A DNA stretch of 64,000 bases from a bacterium (lineage in GTDB: Bacteria; Verrucomicrobiota; Verrucomicrobiia; Limisphaerales; UBA11358). Shown here one piece after another: positions 36,019 through 44,235 of the stretch (position 1 is the stretch's first letter; each line of letters starts with the position of its first letter). The notes below the pieces were generated by a model. That model had not been told where the DNA came from. It worked only from the letters and a program-made list of their open reading frames with translations, and did no database searches. The position numbers and the translations under genes were made by a program. The stretch covers positions 20,929 to 84,928 of the forward strand of contig JAKAFL010000002.1 in the NCBI GenBank assembly GCA_021817945.1, given 5' to 3'.

Positions 36019-36866
36019 CCAAACGCGCAGGCGACCTGAAAGAACCCGCCTCGGTTGTGACCGTGCCAACTCCCAATGCCCAGGAGTTGTGGCAGCGTTA
36101 TCACCACCAAGTGGATGACCACGCGGAGAACGAGCTGGTGATCCAGTATTTGCCGCTGGTGGCCTCGACGCTGGCCCGGCTGTCCATCACGCTGCCGGAG
36201 CATGTGGACCGGGATGATTTAAACAGTGCCGGGCTTATGGGATTGCTGCAGGCGCTGAGGAATTTTGATCCTTCCAGCGGCAGTCCCTTTGAGGCTTATG
36301 CAAGGCTGAGGGTGCGCGGAGCCATGCTGGATGAACTGCGGCGCATGGACTGGATGCCAAGGTCCGTCCATGAGAAAGCCCGAAAGGTTCAGCAGGCGAT
36401 GGCGCAAGTGGAACAAGTCCAGGGAAAACTGGCTGAGGACGACCAGGTGGCATTCGAACTGGGAATTTCTGTGGTCGCATACCACAGGCTGTTGGATGAA
36501 ATACGACCTGCGGCCTTTCTTTGCCTGGACGCGGTCAATGCCACGGAGGACGGCGAGGGAGGCAACCTCCATGAAGTGGTGGCAAACACTGCGGCCGCCA
36601 ACCCGGTGGACCAGGCATCCGACCAGGAACTTTCCAGAATCATCCTGGACCATCTCAAAAAAATGCCTGAAACGCAACGCAAGGTGCTGGCTTTTTATTA
36701 TCTCGAGGACATGAACCTGCGAGAAATCGCGGAAGTCATGCACCTGACCGAATCGCGGGTTTGCCAGATTCACGCCCAGGCCATCCTATCCATGCAGGCC
36801 CACGTCAGGCGGCTTGAACAGGGCTCCTTCAGACAGTCCAGCCTGAGTCTTCACGCCCAGCCATGA
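36015..36866 (+). CDS. fliA: Flagellar sigma factor FliA (sigma-28)
   Basis: 283 residues, region 2 (VIQYLPLVASTLARL; DRDDLNSAGLMGLLQALRNF; FEAYARLRVRGAMLDELRRM), region 3 and region 4 (MPETQRKVLAFYYLEDMNLR; EIAEVMHLTESRVCQIHAQA), the FliA/WhiG layout. The expected targets, sigma-28 promoters, occur before fliC and the FlgM-like operon. Its own expression appears to come from a sigma-54 promoter, giving a two-step cascade. Confidence 0.95.
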   Translation: MTKRAGDLKEPASVVTVPTPNAQELWQRYHHQVDDHAENELVIQYLPLVASTLARLSITLPEHVDRDDLNSAGLMGLLQALRNFDPSSGSPFEAYARLRVRGAMLDELRRMDWMPRSVHEKARKVQQAMAQVEQVQGKLAEDDQVAFELGISVVAYHRLLDEIRPAAFLCLDAVNATEDGEGGNLHEVVANTAAANPVDQASDQELSRIILDHLKKMPETQRKVLAFYYLEDMNLREIAEVMHLTESRVCQIHAQAILSMQAHVRRLEQGSFRQSSLSLHAQP

Positions 36867-37720
36867 TTACCATCATTGGAGCCTTGGTGGTGGTGTTTTG
36901 CGTTTTTGGCGGGTTCGTCTTTGGCGGGGGCCACCTGAAAGTGCTGGTGCACCCCAACGAACTGTTAATCATTGGCGGCGGAGCCTTGGGCGCATTGATC
37001 ATCATGTCTCCCTTCAAGGTTCTAAAGGAGATCGTTTCGGGGGTGATTTTGTGCCTGAAAGGCGCTCCTTACAACCGTTCCTCCTACGAGGAACTCCTCA
37101 AAGTGATGTATGAACTTTTCATGCTGGGCAGGCGCAGCGGGATGATTGCACTGGAGGAACACGTTCTGGACCCGCAGAAAAGCTCGATTTTCAAAAAATA
37201 CCCTTCATTCATGGCGAATCATCACGCGGTGGAATTCCTTTGCGGCGGTTTGCGCCCAATCATTGATGGAAAAATAAAACCCGACCAATTGCGGCTTCTT
37301 TTGGATGCGGAAATGGACCAGTTGGAGGTGGAGCATCATGCGCCCGTGGATGTGCTGACGCGCACAGCGGACGCCATGCCGGGGTTTGGCATCGTGGCGG
37401 CGGTCCTGGGGATCATCATCACCATGGCATCCATCTCCGGTCCCGTGGAGGAGATCGGGGTGGAGGTGGCGGCGGCGTTGGTGGGAACTTTTCTGGGCAT
37501 CCTGCTGGCCTATGGTTTTTTGAGTCCCCTGGCACTAAACCTGCAATTCGTGAAGTCCGCCGAGATGGATTACACCAAATGCATCGCTGCATGTGTCACG
37601 GGATTTGCCGGCGGCATGGCGCCGATCACTGCCGTGGAGCTGGGCCGCCGCGGCCTGAGCAGCGAGCTGCGTCCCAGCGCCGACGAAATGGAAGCCCTTC
37701 TTAAATCCATCAAAAACTAG
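36863..37720 (+). CDS. motA: Flagellar stator protein MotA
   Basis: 285 residues with four membrane helices and a cytoplasmic loop. PFKVLKEIVSGV, the AMPGFGIVAAVLGIIITM-like helix 3 and GTFLGILLAYGFLSPLA helix 4 are typical. MotA forms the ion channel with MotB and pushes on FliG. It overlaps fliA by four bases. Whether protons or sodium drive it cannot be decided by eye. Confidence 0.95.
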   Translation: MITIIGALVVVFCVFGGFVFGGGHLKVLVHPNELLIIGGGALGALIIMSPFKVLKEIVSGVILCLKGAPYNRSSYEELLKVMYELFMLGRRSGMIALEEHVLDPQKSSIFKKYPSFMANHHAVEFLCGGLRPIIDGKIKPDQLRLLLDAEMDQLEVEHHAPVDVLTRTADAMPGFGIVAAVLGIIITMASISGPVEEIGVEVAAALVGTFLGILLAYGFLSPLALNLQFVKSAEMDYTKCIAACVTGFAGGMAPITAVELGRRGLSSELRPSADEMEALLKSIKN

Positions 37721-37729
37721 CGCTTTCGA

Positions 37730-38518
37730 TTGAAAAAAGGCAATAAACACGCGCATCATGGCGGTTCCTGGAAAGTGGCCTATGCCGACTTTGTCACGGC
37801 CATGATGGCGTTGTTTCTCTGCCTCTGGCTGGCTTCGCAGGATGTTAAAATCAAGGAAGCGGTCGAACGCGCCTTTCGCAATCCGTTCTCCAGCGTCACC
37901 AAGGAATCCGTGGGTCTCATCCCCAACAAGGACATGTCCGCCACTTTCCAGCAACAGGGCCATTTTCAGTCCGTTTCCGCAGTGGAAATGGAAACGATGC
38001 GACACCTGAGCGAGGACCTCAGCAAATTGCTCCGCCAAAACGAGGATGTCACCACCATTCGCATTGCCCTCACTCCAGAGGGTTTGAACATTGACATATT
38101 CGACAAGGCGCAGAAACCCATTTTCCAACCGGGCACTCCCACGTTCACGGACTACGGTTCCTGGGTGTTCAGCACATTGGCTTGGGAAATTTCGCGTTAC
38201 CCCACGTTTCATGTGGAGATTGAGGGTCACACAGAATCCAAAACCGACCCGGGAACGCAGGAGCACGACAAATGGGACCTCTCCACCGAGCGGGCCAATG
38301 CCGCCCGCCGCATCCTCACTGACAGCGGGGTGGCCGACCGACAGGTTTTCAAGGTGTCCGGCTTTGCAGACACCGCCCCCATGGCCGGCTACCCCCCGGA
38401 TGCTGAAATCAACCGCCGGGTTACAGTCCTGTTAAAGTTAAAGGAATCGGTGGATGCCCTGTCGGACCAAAACGAGGCCGCCAATTCATCCCCAAACGCC
38501 ACAACAACCCCTCAATGA
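37730..38518 (+). CDS. motB: Flagellar stator protein MotB
   Basis: 262 residues from a TTG start. The N-terminal plug region, the membrane helix with the ion-binding Asp20 (KVAYADFVTAMMALFLCLWL) and the OmpA-like peptidoglycan-binding domain (VEIEGHTES; LSTERANAARRIL; INRRVTVLL) are all present. It anchors the stator to the cell wall. The next gene overlaps its stop. Confidence 0.95.
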   Translation: MKKGNKHAHHGGSWKVAYADFVTAMMALFLCLWLASQDVKIKEAVERAFRNPFSSVTKESVGLIPNKDMSATFQQQGHFQSVSAVEMETMRHLSEDLSKLLRQNEDVTTIRIALTPEGLNIDIFDKAQKPIFQPGTPTFTDYGSWVFSTLAWEISRYPTFHVEIEGHTESKTDPGTQEHDKWDLSTERANAARRILTDSGVADRQVFKVSGFADTAPMAGYPPDAEINRRVTVLLKLKESVDALSDQNEAANSSPNATTTPQ

Positions 38519-38808
38519 GCTTTTCAAAAACTGAGTCCTTTGTCCCGCTGGTATCAGGCCTGGCAGGCGGGAAAAACCGTGAATTCAAGGTAACGGTGGT
38601 CCCCCAGTCCGCCGATACCAAATCATTTAACCCCATTTCTGCGACTGCAGAAAAAGCAGTCTCAAACTTCGGCACCCCGGGCAGATGCGAACCCAAGGTA
38701 ATTCTGGAACGGGATGGAGACCGGATCAGCAGCATTCGGGTGCAGTGCAGTTGCGGGCAGGTATTGGACCTGGCCTGCATTTATGATGATTTGCCCAAGC
38801 CAAAATAA
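38515..38808 (+). CDS. Small CxC protein downstream of motB, unknown function
   Basis: 97 residues; start overlaps the motB stop as ATGA, so it belongs to the stator operon. The N-terminal part is polar; the C-terminal 30 residues hold RVQCSCGQVLDLACIYDD, a CxC plus a third Cys that could bind a metal or form a redox site. No signal peptide or membrane helix is seen, so a cytoplasmic location is likely. I do not recognise a named family. Confidence 0.7.
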   Translation: MSFSKTESFVPLVSGLAGGKNREFKVTVVPQSADTKSFNPISATAEKAVSNFGTPGRCEPKVILERDGDRISSIRVQCSCGQVLDLACIYDDLPKPK

Positions 38809-38944
38809 AGCGACGACTCACACCCGGCCATTTCTTCCACGCAAACCGGCATCTTTTGCCCTGCCATTGTGAAATTGAGGAGGTTTTGGGCTGAAATTGC
38901 TTTAAATTCAGCATGGCACACACGTTGCTAGGCAATGTGGATTT
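38809..38944. other. Gap with flgF promoter and adjacent inverted repeat
   Basis: Between the CxC gene and flgF. GCTGAA (38890-38895) and TTCAGC (38907-38912) form a 6-base inverted repeat with an 11-base spacer ending immediately before the -24 element. No terminator with a T-run was seen. Confidence 0.5.
38914..38928 (+). promoter_or_regulatory. Sigma-54 promoter of the flgF operon
   Basis: TGGCACACACGTTGC is the best match in the window to TGGCAC-N5-TTGC, with exact GG-N10-GC spacing. Transcription would begin near 38940, five bases before the flgF ATG. Confidence 0.88.
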
Positions 38945-39679
38945 ATGGAAGTAAGCCTCTATCAGGCTGCGGCAGCCATGGATGCTACCGCTCAATGGCA
39001 GGATATCATTGCTGAAAACCTGTCAGCTTCCAGTGTGCCCGGATCCAGAAAGCAAGAGGTCACCTTCTCCGATGTGCAAGCTGGAGCCGATTCGAATCAA
39101 CCTGGAGGCATCACACTACCCACGGCACAAAAGGTGACAAATTTTCAACCTGGAGAGTTGCATGCCAGCGGGAATAGCATGGATTTTGCCTTGGAGGGGC
39201 CGGGGTTTTTCCCCGTTAAAACCTCCACTGGCCAGACGGCTTATACTCGTGATGGCGAATTTCAACTGAATGCCAAAAGCCAGATCACCACCAAGCAGGG
39301 GGATTTGGTGATGGCAAATGGAGCACCCATTCAACTGGACATCAACAACCCCGGAACACTGACCGTTTCGGCCAATGGGAACATTGCCCAAGGCGATGTG
39401 GTCCTGGGCAAAATCCAGACTTTTGAATTTAAAAATCCGCAGCAACTGGTCATGACCGGATCGGGTCTCTATTCGCCACCAGATTCAACGGTGGCTCCGA
39501 CGGTTTCGACCAACACCAAAATCCGGCAGGGATTTCTGGAAGCGCCCAACGCCTCGCCCACCACACAAATGGCCAGCCTGATCACTGCGATGCGTTTGTT
39601 TGAAGCGAACCAAAAAGTCATGCAATTACAAGGGGACCGGATGAGCCGGACCATCACCGACCTCACCTCCAACGCCTGA
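38945..39679 (+). CDS. flgF: Flagellar rod protein FlgF, divergent N-terminus
   Basis: 244 residues. The core (MDFALEGPGFFPVKTSTGQT; AYTRDGEFQLNAKSQITTKQ) and the C-terminal IRQGFLEAPNASPTTQMASL followed by RLFEANQKVMQ identify a FlgF/FlgG-type rod protein. The N-terminal rod signature is altered: AENLSASSVPGSRKQ where NNLANxxTxGFK is usual. Place just before flgG supports FlgF. Confidence 0.88.
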   Translation: MEVSLYQAAAAMDATAQWQDIIAENLSASSVPGSRKQEVTFSDVQAGADSNQPGGITLPTAQKVTNFQPGELHASGNSMDFALEGPGFFPVKTSTGQTAYTRDGEFQLNAKSQITTKQGDLVMANGAPIQLDINNPGTLTVSANGNIAQGDVVLGKIQTFEFKNPQQLVMTGSGLYSPPDSTVAPTVSTNTKIRQGFLEAPNASPTTQMASLITAMRLFEANQKVMQLQGDRMSRTITDLTSNA

Positions 39680-39686
39680 ACCCCAC

Positions 39687-40469
39687 ATGTTACGCGCCTT
39701 ATATTCTGCTGCCGCCGGGATGGAATCCCAGCAGATGAATCTCGACGTGATTTCAAACAACCTTGCGAACGTCAACACCACGGGGTACAAGGAGAGCAAA
39801 CTTCAGTTTCAGGATTTGCTTTACCAGACCACGCGGGCGGCAGGGTCCCAGCAAGGCGGCGGGAATGAACTGCCGGGGAGCCTTCAAATTGGGCAGGGGT
39901 CCATTCCTGTCGCGACCGAGCGTATTTTCACCCAGGGCGATCTTTCCCAAACGGGTGGCAACTTGGACATTGCCATTCAAGGTCAGGGGTTTTTTCAGGT
40001 TCAGATGCCGGATGGAACCCTGGCCTACACACGCGATGGCAGTTTTAAAACCAATTCCCAAGGACAGATTGTAACCAGCGATGGGTATCCTGTGCAGGGA
40101 GGCTTCCAGCCCGTGCCCACGGGAACCACAAATATAACCATTTCGGCCACCGGGGCGATCACCTATACCACTCCAAGCGGAATCACCAGTTCTCAAATCC
40201 AACTGTCCAATTTTAACAACCCCGGGGGATTACAAGCCATCGGACAAAACCTTTACACAGAAACCCAGGCCTCAGGCACACCGCTGCTGGGGCAACCCAC
40301 ACAGAACGGGCTGGGAGAATTGCAACAAGGATATCTGGAGCTCTCAAACGTCAGTGTCGTCCAGGAAATGGTCAACCTTATCCTGGCCCAGCGGGCCTAC
40401 GAGGTGAACTCGAAGGCGGTTCAAGCCGCGGACCAGATGATGCAGGACAGCAACAACCTGCAGCGTTAA
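39687..40469 (+). CDS. flgG: Flagellar distal rod protein FlgG
   Basis: 260 residues, the canonical length (E. coli 260). N-terminus LYSAAAGMESQQMNLDVISN and NLANVNTTGYKESKLQFQD, and C-terminus LGELQQGYLELSNVSVVQEM then LILAQRAYEVNSKAVQ, are textbook FlgG. It forms the distal rod crossing the periplasm through the P and L rings. Confidence 0.97.
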   Translation: MLRALYSAAAGMESQQMNLDVISNNLANVNTTGYKESKLQFQDLLYQTTRAAGSQQGGGNELPGSLQIGQGSIPVATERIFTQGDLSQTGGNLDIAIQGQGFFQVQMPDGTLAYTRDGSFKTNSQGQIVTSDGYPVQGGFQPVPTGTTNITISATGAITYTTPSGITSSQIQLSNFNNPGGLQAIGQNLYTETQASGTPLLGQPTQNGLGELQQGYLELSNVSVVQEMVNLILAQRAYEVNSKAVQAADQMMQDSNNLQR

Positions 40470-40474
40470 ACACC

Positions 40475-41470
40475 ATGCAACCCCATTTTCATTCTTTTCC
40501 AAAAATGGAATTGGCGCAAACGCTCAAGGCAGCGGCCTTTTGCATCTTCATGGCATGCGCCTCTCACACGCAGGGGTCCAACCTGACCGCACAAGGCATT
40601 TCATTGGATTTGGTGCCTGCCGCAGCGGTCAACGGCAACGGAGTTTTTCTCCCTCAAATATGCGGCAATCCAACAAACCTGCCGGATTTGCGCCTGACGG
40701 ATGCCCCATCTTTTGACCAGACCGAGACCCTGACTCGCGAAGACCTTCAAAACCTTCTTGCCTCAGCCAGTCCACCAGTGACAGTGACCCAGTGGACCGG
40801 GGCACAGTCCATAACCCTGTCCCGTCGCCACCATGTTCTCAATGAAACCATGACCTTGAGCCTGCTGCAGCAGGCTTTGCAGGTTCAATCCGTAAAAAAC
40901 AGAGGCGATTTAGAGCTGATTTTCACCGAACCGTGGGATGCGCCATCTGTTCCGGATGAGCCTTTGACGATTAAAATCCTGGAAATGCCATTATCCGGCG
41001 TGGCTCCCAACTTCATTGTTCGCTTCGAACTATGGACACCGGAAGAATGTGTTGGCACCTATCAGGCATCCTTAAGAGCCCATGTCTGGCGAAACGTCTG
41101 GGTGGCTCATTCCAACTTGGAACGAGGGGAATTGCTCAGCGATGCGGATGTGGGCCAGGAGCGGCGGGACGTATTGACCGAGCACGAAGCGCTGGCGCAG
41201 GTCAACCTTTCAGATAACGACATGGAATTGGCCAACTATGTCGAAGCGGAAAACATGTTGCTTGCGCGCGACCTCAAACCCAGGGCCGTTGTCCACCGGG
41301 GACAGATGGCGGATGCCATTCTCCAAGACGGAGCCCTCAACATCCAAATGAAGGTGGAAGTGCTGGAAGATGGCGCGCCAGGCCAAATTGTGCAAGTGCG
41401 TAATCTCTCCTCACTCAAAAACCTGAACGGAAAAGTGGTGAACGACCAAACCATAGCAATCTTCCTATGA
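40475..41470 (+). CDS. flgA: P-ring assembly chaperone FlgA
   Basis: 331 residues, longer than E. coli FlgA (219). An N-terminal signal-like hydrophobic stretch (AAAFCIFMACASHTQG) is followed by a long variable region and the C-terminal SAF/FlgA domain: WVAHSNLERGELLSDADVG, LLARDLKPRAVVHRGQ, and LEDGAPGQIVQVRNLSSLKN then GKVVNDQTI. It helps FlgI polymerise in the periplasm. It overlaps flgH by four bases. Confidence 0.9.
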   Translation: MQPHFHSFPKMELAQTLKAAAFCIFMACASHTQGSNLTAQGISLDLVPAAAVNGNGVFLPQICGNPTNLPDLRLTDAPSFDQTETLTREDLQNLLASASPPVTVTQWTGAQSITLSRRHHVLNETMTLSLLQQALQVQSVKNRGDLELIFTEPWDAPSVPDEPLTIKILEMPLSGVAPNFIVRFELWTPEECVGTYQASLRAHVWRNVWVAHSNLERGELLSDADVGQERRDVLTEHEALAQVNLSDNDMELANYVEAENMLLARDLKPRAVVHRGQMADAILQDGALNIQMKVEVLEDGAPGQIVQVRNLSSLKNLNGKVVNDQTIAIFL

Positions 41471-42108
41471 ATCCCATTAAAAACCCCGCTTGGGCAAGCG
41501 TATCCAAGGCCTTTATCCTGGCGCTGTTCGCATTGCTGCCGAATGCCACCCGGGCCGATTCCCTATGGAATGACGATATTTCCCGCCCCATGTATGTGGA
41601 CAAGCGCGGGATTCACGTGGGGGACATCCTCACTATCGTAGTCCAGGAAAACTCTTCTGCGGACAAAAACAATGCCACCACCACGGAACGTCAATCCAGC
41701 TTGAGCGCCGCCATCACGTCGTTATTTTACAGCCCCGCCTCCAGCGGATTGCTGACAAAGGGCGGCCAGCTTCCCGCAATGGCCTACAACTCCGACCACA
41801 AGCATGCGGGTGACGGTGTGATCAAAAACTCGGAGTCCATTGTGGCTGAAATGGCCGTGAGGATTGTGGATGTGCTGCCCAATGGAAACCTGGTTATTGA
41901 GGGGCAACGGGACACATCCTTCAGCGGCGAGCACCAAACAATCATTATTCGAGGCGTGGTACGGTGTGACGACGTGGCCAGCAATAACACCGTGATGAGT
42001 TACAACGTGGCCGATGCCACAGTCCAGATCATTGGCAGAGGCACGGTTTCCGATAGTCAGAACAAGGGTTGGTTCAACCGTCTGTGGGATAAGATCAATC
42101 CATTTTGA
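41467..42108 (+). CDS. flgH: Flagellar L-ring protein FlgH without a lipobox
   Basis: 213 residues. Signal peptide AFILALFALLPNATRADS; the mature part has SRPMYVDKRGIHVGDILTIV, ADKNNATTTERQSS and LPNGNLVIEGQRDTSFSGEH, and ends in NKGWFNRLWDKINPF, all FlgH features. Proteobacterial FlgH is a lipoprotein with an N-terminal cysteine; here the cleavage site is TRA-DS and no cysteine follows. Confidence 0.93.
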   Translation: MNPIKNPAWASVSKAFILALFALLPNATRADSLWNDDISRPMYVDKRGIHVGDILTIVVQENSSADKNNATTTERQSSLSAAITSLFYSPASSGLLTKGGQLPAMAYNSDHKHAGDGVIKNSESIVAEMAVRIVDVLPNGNLVIEGQRDTSFSGEHQTIIIRGVVRCDDVASNNTVMSYNVADATVQIIGRGTVSDSQNKGWFNRLWDKINPF

Positions 42109-42124
42109 TTTTTACAGCGCCGGC

Positions 42125-43321
42125 ATGAAAGAATGCATTCTGCGAAAATTGACGCGCAAGCAGCCCGGACCACGAGTCTGGGCTGGCGCCTTGGGAGGCA
42201 GGCTGAGAAAAGCATCCCTATTGACCTTTGGGTGGGTTGTTTTATTTATGTCCCTGTCGTTGCGCGGGGATGATGGGGTGCGCTTGCGGGACCTTGCCAT
42301 GATTGCAGGAGCGCGGGACAATCAATTGGTCGGATTCGGGCTGGTGGCAGGCCTGGCCGGAGATGGGGACAAAGATCCCATTTATACCCAGCAAACCATT
42401 GCCAACATGCTGCAACGATACGGCATCAACATCCAGCCCTTGATGACGCAGATTTCTGCCAAGAATGTGGCGGTGGTGATGGTGACGGCGGATATTCCGG
42501 CTTTCATCAAACCCGGCGCCCGGATTGATGTGCAGGTATCCTCGATGGGCGACGCCAAATCGCTGCAAGGCGGGGTTCTGTTGCAAACGCCGCTGCTTGG
42601 CGCGGACAACAAGGTTTACGCGGTGGCGCAGGGGCCGCTGGCTGTGGGGGGATACACCCTGGGCCAGGGCGGAGCGGGTGGGGCCACCGTCACCAAAAAC
42701 CAGCCCACAGTGGCCACCATCAGCGACGGGGCGATTGTGGAACGGGAAATTCCGGCGCAAATCATCCGGGACAACACCTTGGAACTCCTGCTACGCCAGC
42801 CCAGCTTTACCGCTGCAGCCATGGCTGCGGATGCCATCAACCGGGTTTTCCCCACCACCGCCCGTGCGATTGACTCAACCACGATTGTAGTGCGGATGCC
42901 GGAGGAAGTGCGCAGCAACCCGATGGATTTTATCGCGGCTTTGCAGGCCATCGAAATCACCCCGGACATCCCGGCGCGAGTCATCATCAATGAGCGGACA
43001 GGCACAATCGTGGCCACGGCGAACGTGAAGATATCCAGTTGCGCGGTGGCCAGCGGCAACATCACCATAAGCATCGCCTCCACGCCAGACGTTTCCCAAC
43101 CCAATGCCTTCAGCCAGACAGGCCAGACGGTGGTGACTCAAACCACCACCACGGATGTGACTGAAAAGAAGGGCAGCCTTGTGGCCTTGCCGGAGCTTCC
43201 CACGGTGGAGAAAGTGGCTGCTGCTTTGAATGCATTGGGGGTGACACCAAGGGATATGATGGCTATTTTTCAATCCATGAAACAGGCCGGGGCGCTGCAA
43301 GCTGATCTTCTCATAAGATGA
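42125..43321 (+). CDS. flgI: Flagellar P-ring protein FlgI
   Basis: 398 residues from the ATG at 42125, with a signal-anchor stretch (LLTFGWVVLFMSLSLRGDD) and the FlgI core VRLRDLAMIAGARDNQLVGF, GLVAGLAGDGDK, ANMLQRYGI and RVIINERTGTIVATANVKIS, ending DMMAIFQSMKQAGALQADL. An ATG at 42014 inside flgH is possible but not preferred. It builds the P ring in the periplasm. Confidence 0.95.
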   Translation: MKECILRKLTRKQPGPRVWAGALGGRLRKASLLTFGWVVLFMSLSLRGDDGVRLRDLAMIAGARDNQLVGFGLVAGLAGDGDKDPIYTQQTIANMLQRYGINIQPLMTQISAKNVAVVMVTADIPAFIKPGARIDVQVSSMGDAKSLQGGVLLQTPLLGADNKVYAVAQGPLAVGGYTLGQGGAGGATVTKNQPTVATISDGAIVEREIPAQIIRDNTLELLLRQPSFTAAAMAADAINRVFPTTARAIDSTTIVVRMPEEVRSNPMDFIAALQAIEITPDIPARVIINERTGTIVATANVKISSCAVASGNITISIASTPDVSQPNAFSQTGQTVVTQTTTTDVTEKKGSLVALPELPTVEKVAAALNALGVTPRDMMAIFQSMKQAGALQADLLIR

Positions 43322-43322
43322 C

Positions 43323-43733
43323 ATGAACCTCAACGCCATCACCCCCCTTGCGCAGACACCACTGATGCCTGTGGACACATCCAGCGTTCCGCTGGAAAGC
43401 CTCGCAGGCAACCGGAACCTGTCCAAAAGTCAAAAAATTGCCGAAGCCAGCCGGCAATTTGAAGCCATCATTCTTCGCCAGATTTTGAGCGAGGCCCAGA
43501 AGCCGATGATCACCTCGGAATTCACCGACAATTCGACTGCGGCGGGCATTTACCAGGATTTCATCACCAACACCCTTGCCGACAGCATGTCAAAATCAGG
43601 CACGCTGGGTTTGGCCAAAGTTTTTGAACAACAATTGAGTCCCCCCGCGTCAACCATGGGCAAAGGGGGACTGCCAGCCGCCCTGCATTTTGCCAGCCCT
43701 CAAACATTGTCCCTTTTTCAGCATCCAACATGA
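43323..43733 (+). CDS. flgJ: Rod-binding protein FlgJ (N-terminal type only)
   Basis: 136 residues. The FlgJ rod-cap domain is shown by SRQFEAIILRQILSEAQKPM and AGIYQDFITNTLADSMSKSG. The peptidoglycan hydrolase domain fused in enteric FlgJ is absent, as in many other phyla, so wall opening must be supplied by another protein. It overlaps flgN by four bases. Confidence 0.9.
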   Translation: MNLNAITPLAQTPLMPVDTSSVPLESLAGNRNLSKSQKIAEASRQFEAIILRQILSEAQKPMITSEFTDNSTAAGIYQDFITNTLADSMSKSGTLGLAKVFEQQLSPPASTMGKGGLPAALHFASPQTLSLFQHPT

Positions 43734-44227
43734 ATGATTTGCTACACAACCTGATTGAGGCCCTGCGCGAGGAGTTGAAGCAGTATGGCGAGATGCTGGC
43801 GGTGATGGAACAGCAGCAGGATTTGGTGGTGCAGCGGCAATGCAGCCAGTTGCTGGCAAATGTTCAGCAAACACAAAGCCAGGGAGACGTGGTGGCGGCG
43901 GTGCGGCGTGAACGGAGCCAGCGTCAGCGGAACGTGGCCCGGCAGACTGGGCTGCCCGAGGAATCAACCATCGCTGAAATCATTCCCCGGCTGGAGCCTG
44001 CCTACCGTCCATTGATGCAGGCCCTGGTCCATGAAAACAACGAACTGCTGCACAGGGTGCAGCAGCGGGCGCGGCAAAATCATCTTTTGCTGAGCCACGC
44101 CGTGGACCTCAACCGTCAGCTCATCGAATCCATCCTTCCGGGCACGGGATTGAAAACCTACGACAAATCCGGGCGCACACCCTCGGCGCCGTCTGCGGCT
44201 TATTCCCTGTACGAAAGCGTTGGATGA
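43730..44227 (+). CDS. flgN: FlgN-like export chaperone
   Basis: 165 residues, helical and coiled-coil (LIEALREELKQYGEMLAVME; HENNELLHRVQQRARQNH). FlgN is the chaperone for FlgK and FlgL, and the gene lies directly in front of them. Sequence conservation is low in this family, so the call rests on fold and position. Confidence 0.82.
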   Translation: MNDLLHNLIEALREELKQYGEMLAVMEQQQDLVVQRQCSQLLANVQQTQSQGDVVAAVRRERSQRQRNVARQTGLPEESTIAEIIPRLEPAYRPLMQALVHENNELLHRVQQRARQNHLLLSHAVDLNRQLIESILPGTGLKTYDKSGRTPSAPSAAYSLYESVG

Positions 44228-44235
44228 CCTGACCT

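Noticed and set aside
38888..38900. Second sigma-54-like element GGGCTGAAATTGC before flgF
   Set aside because: Only nine bases between GG and GC; the exact match at 38914 is far better.
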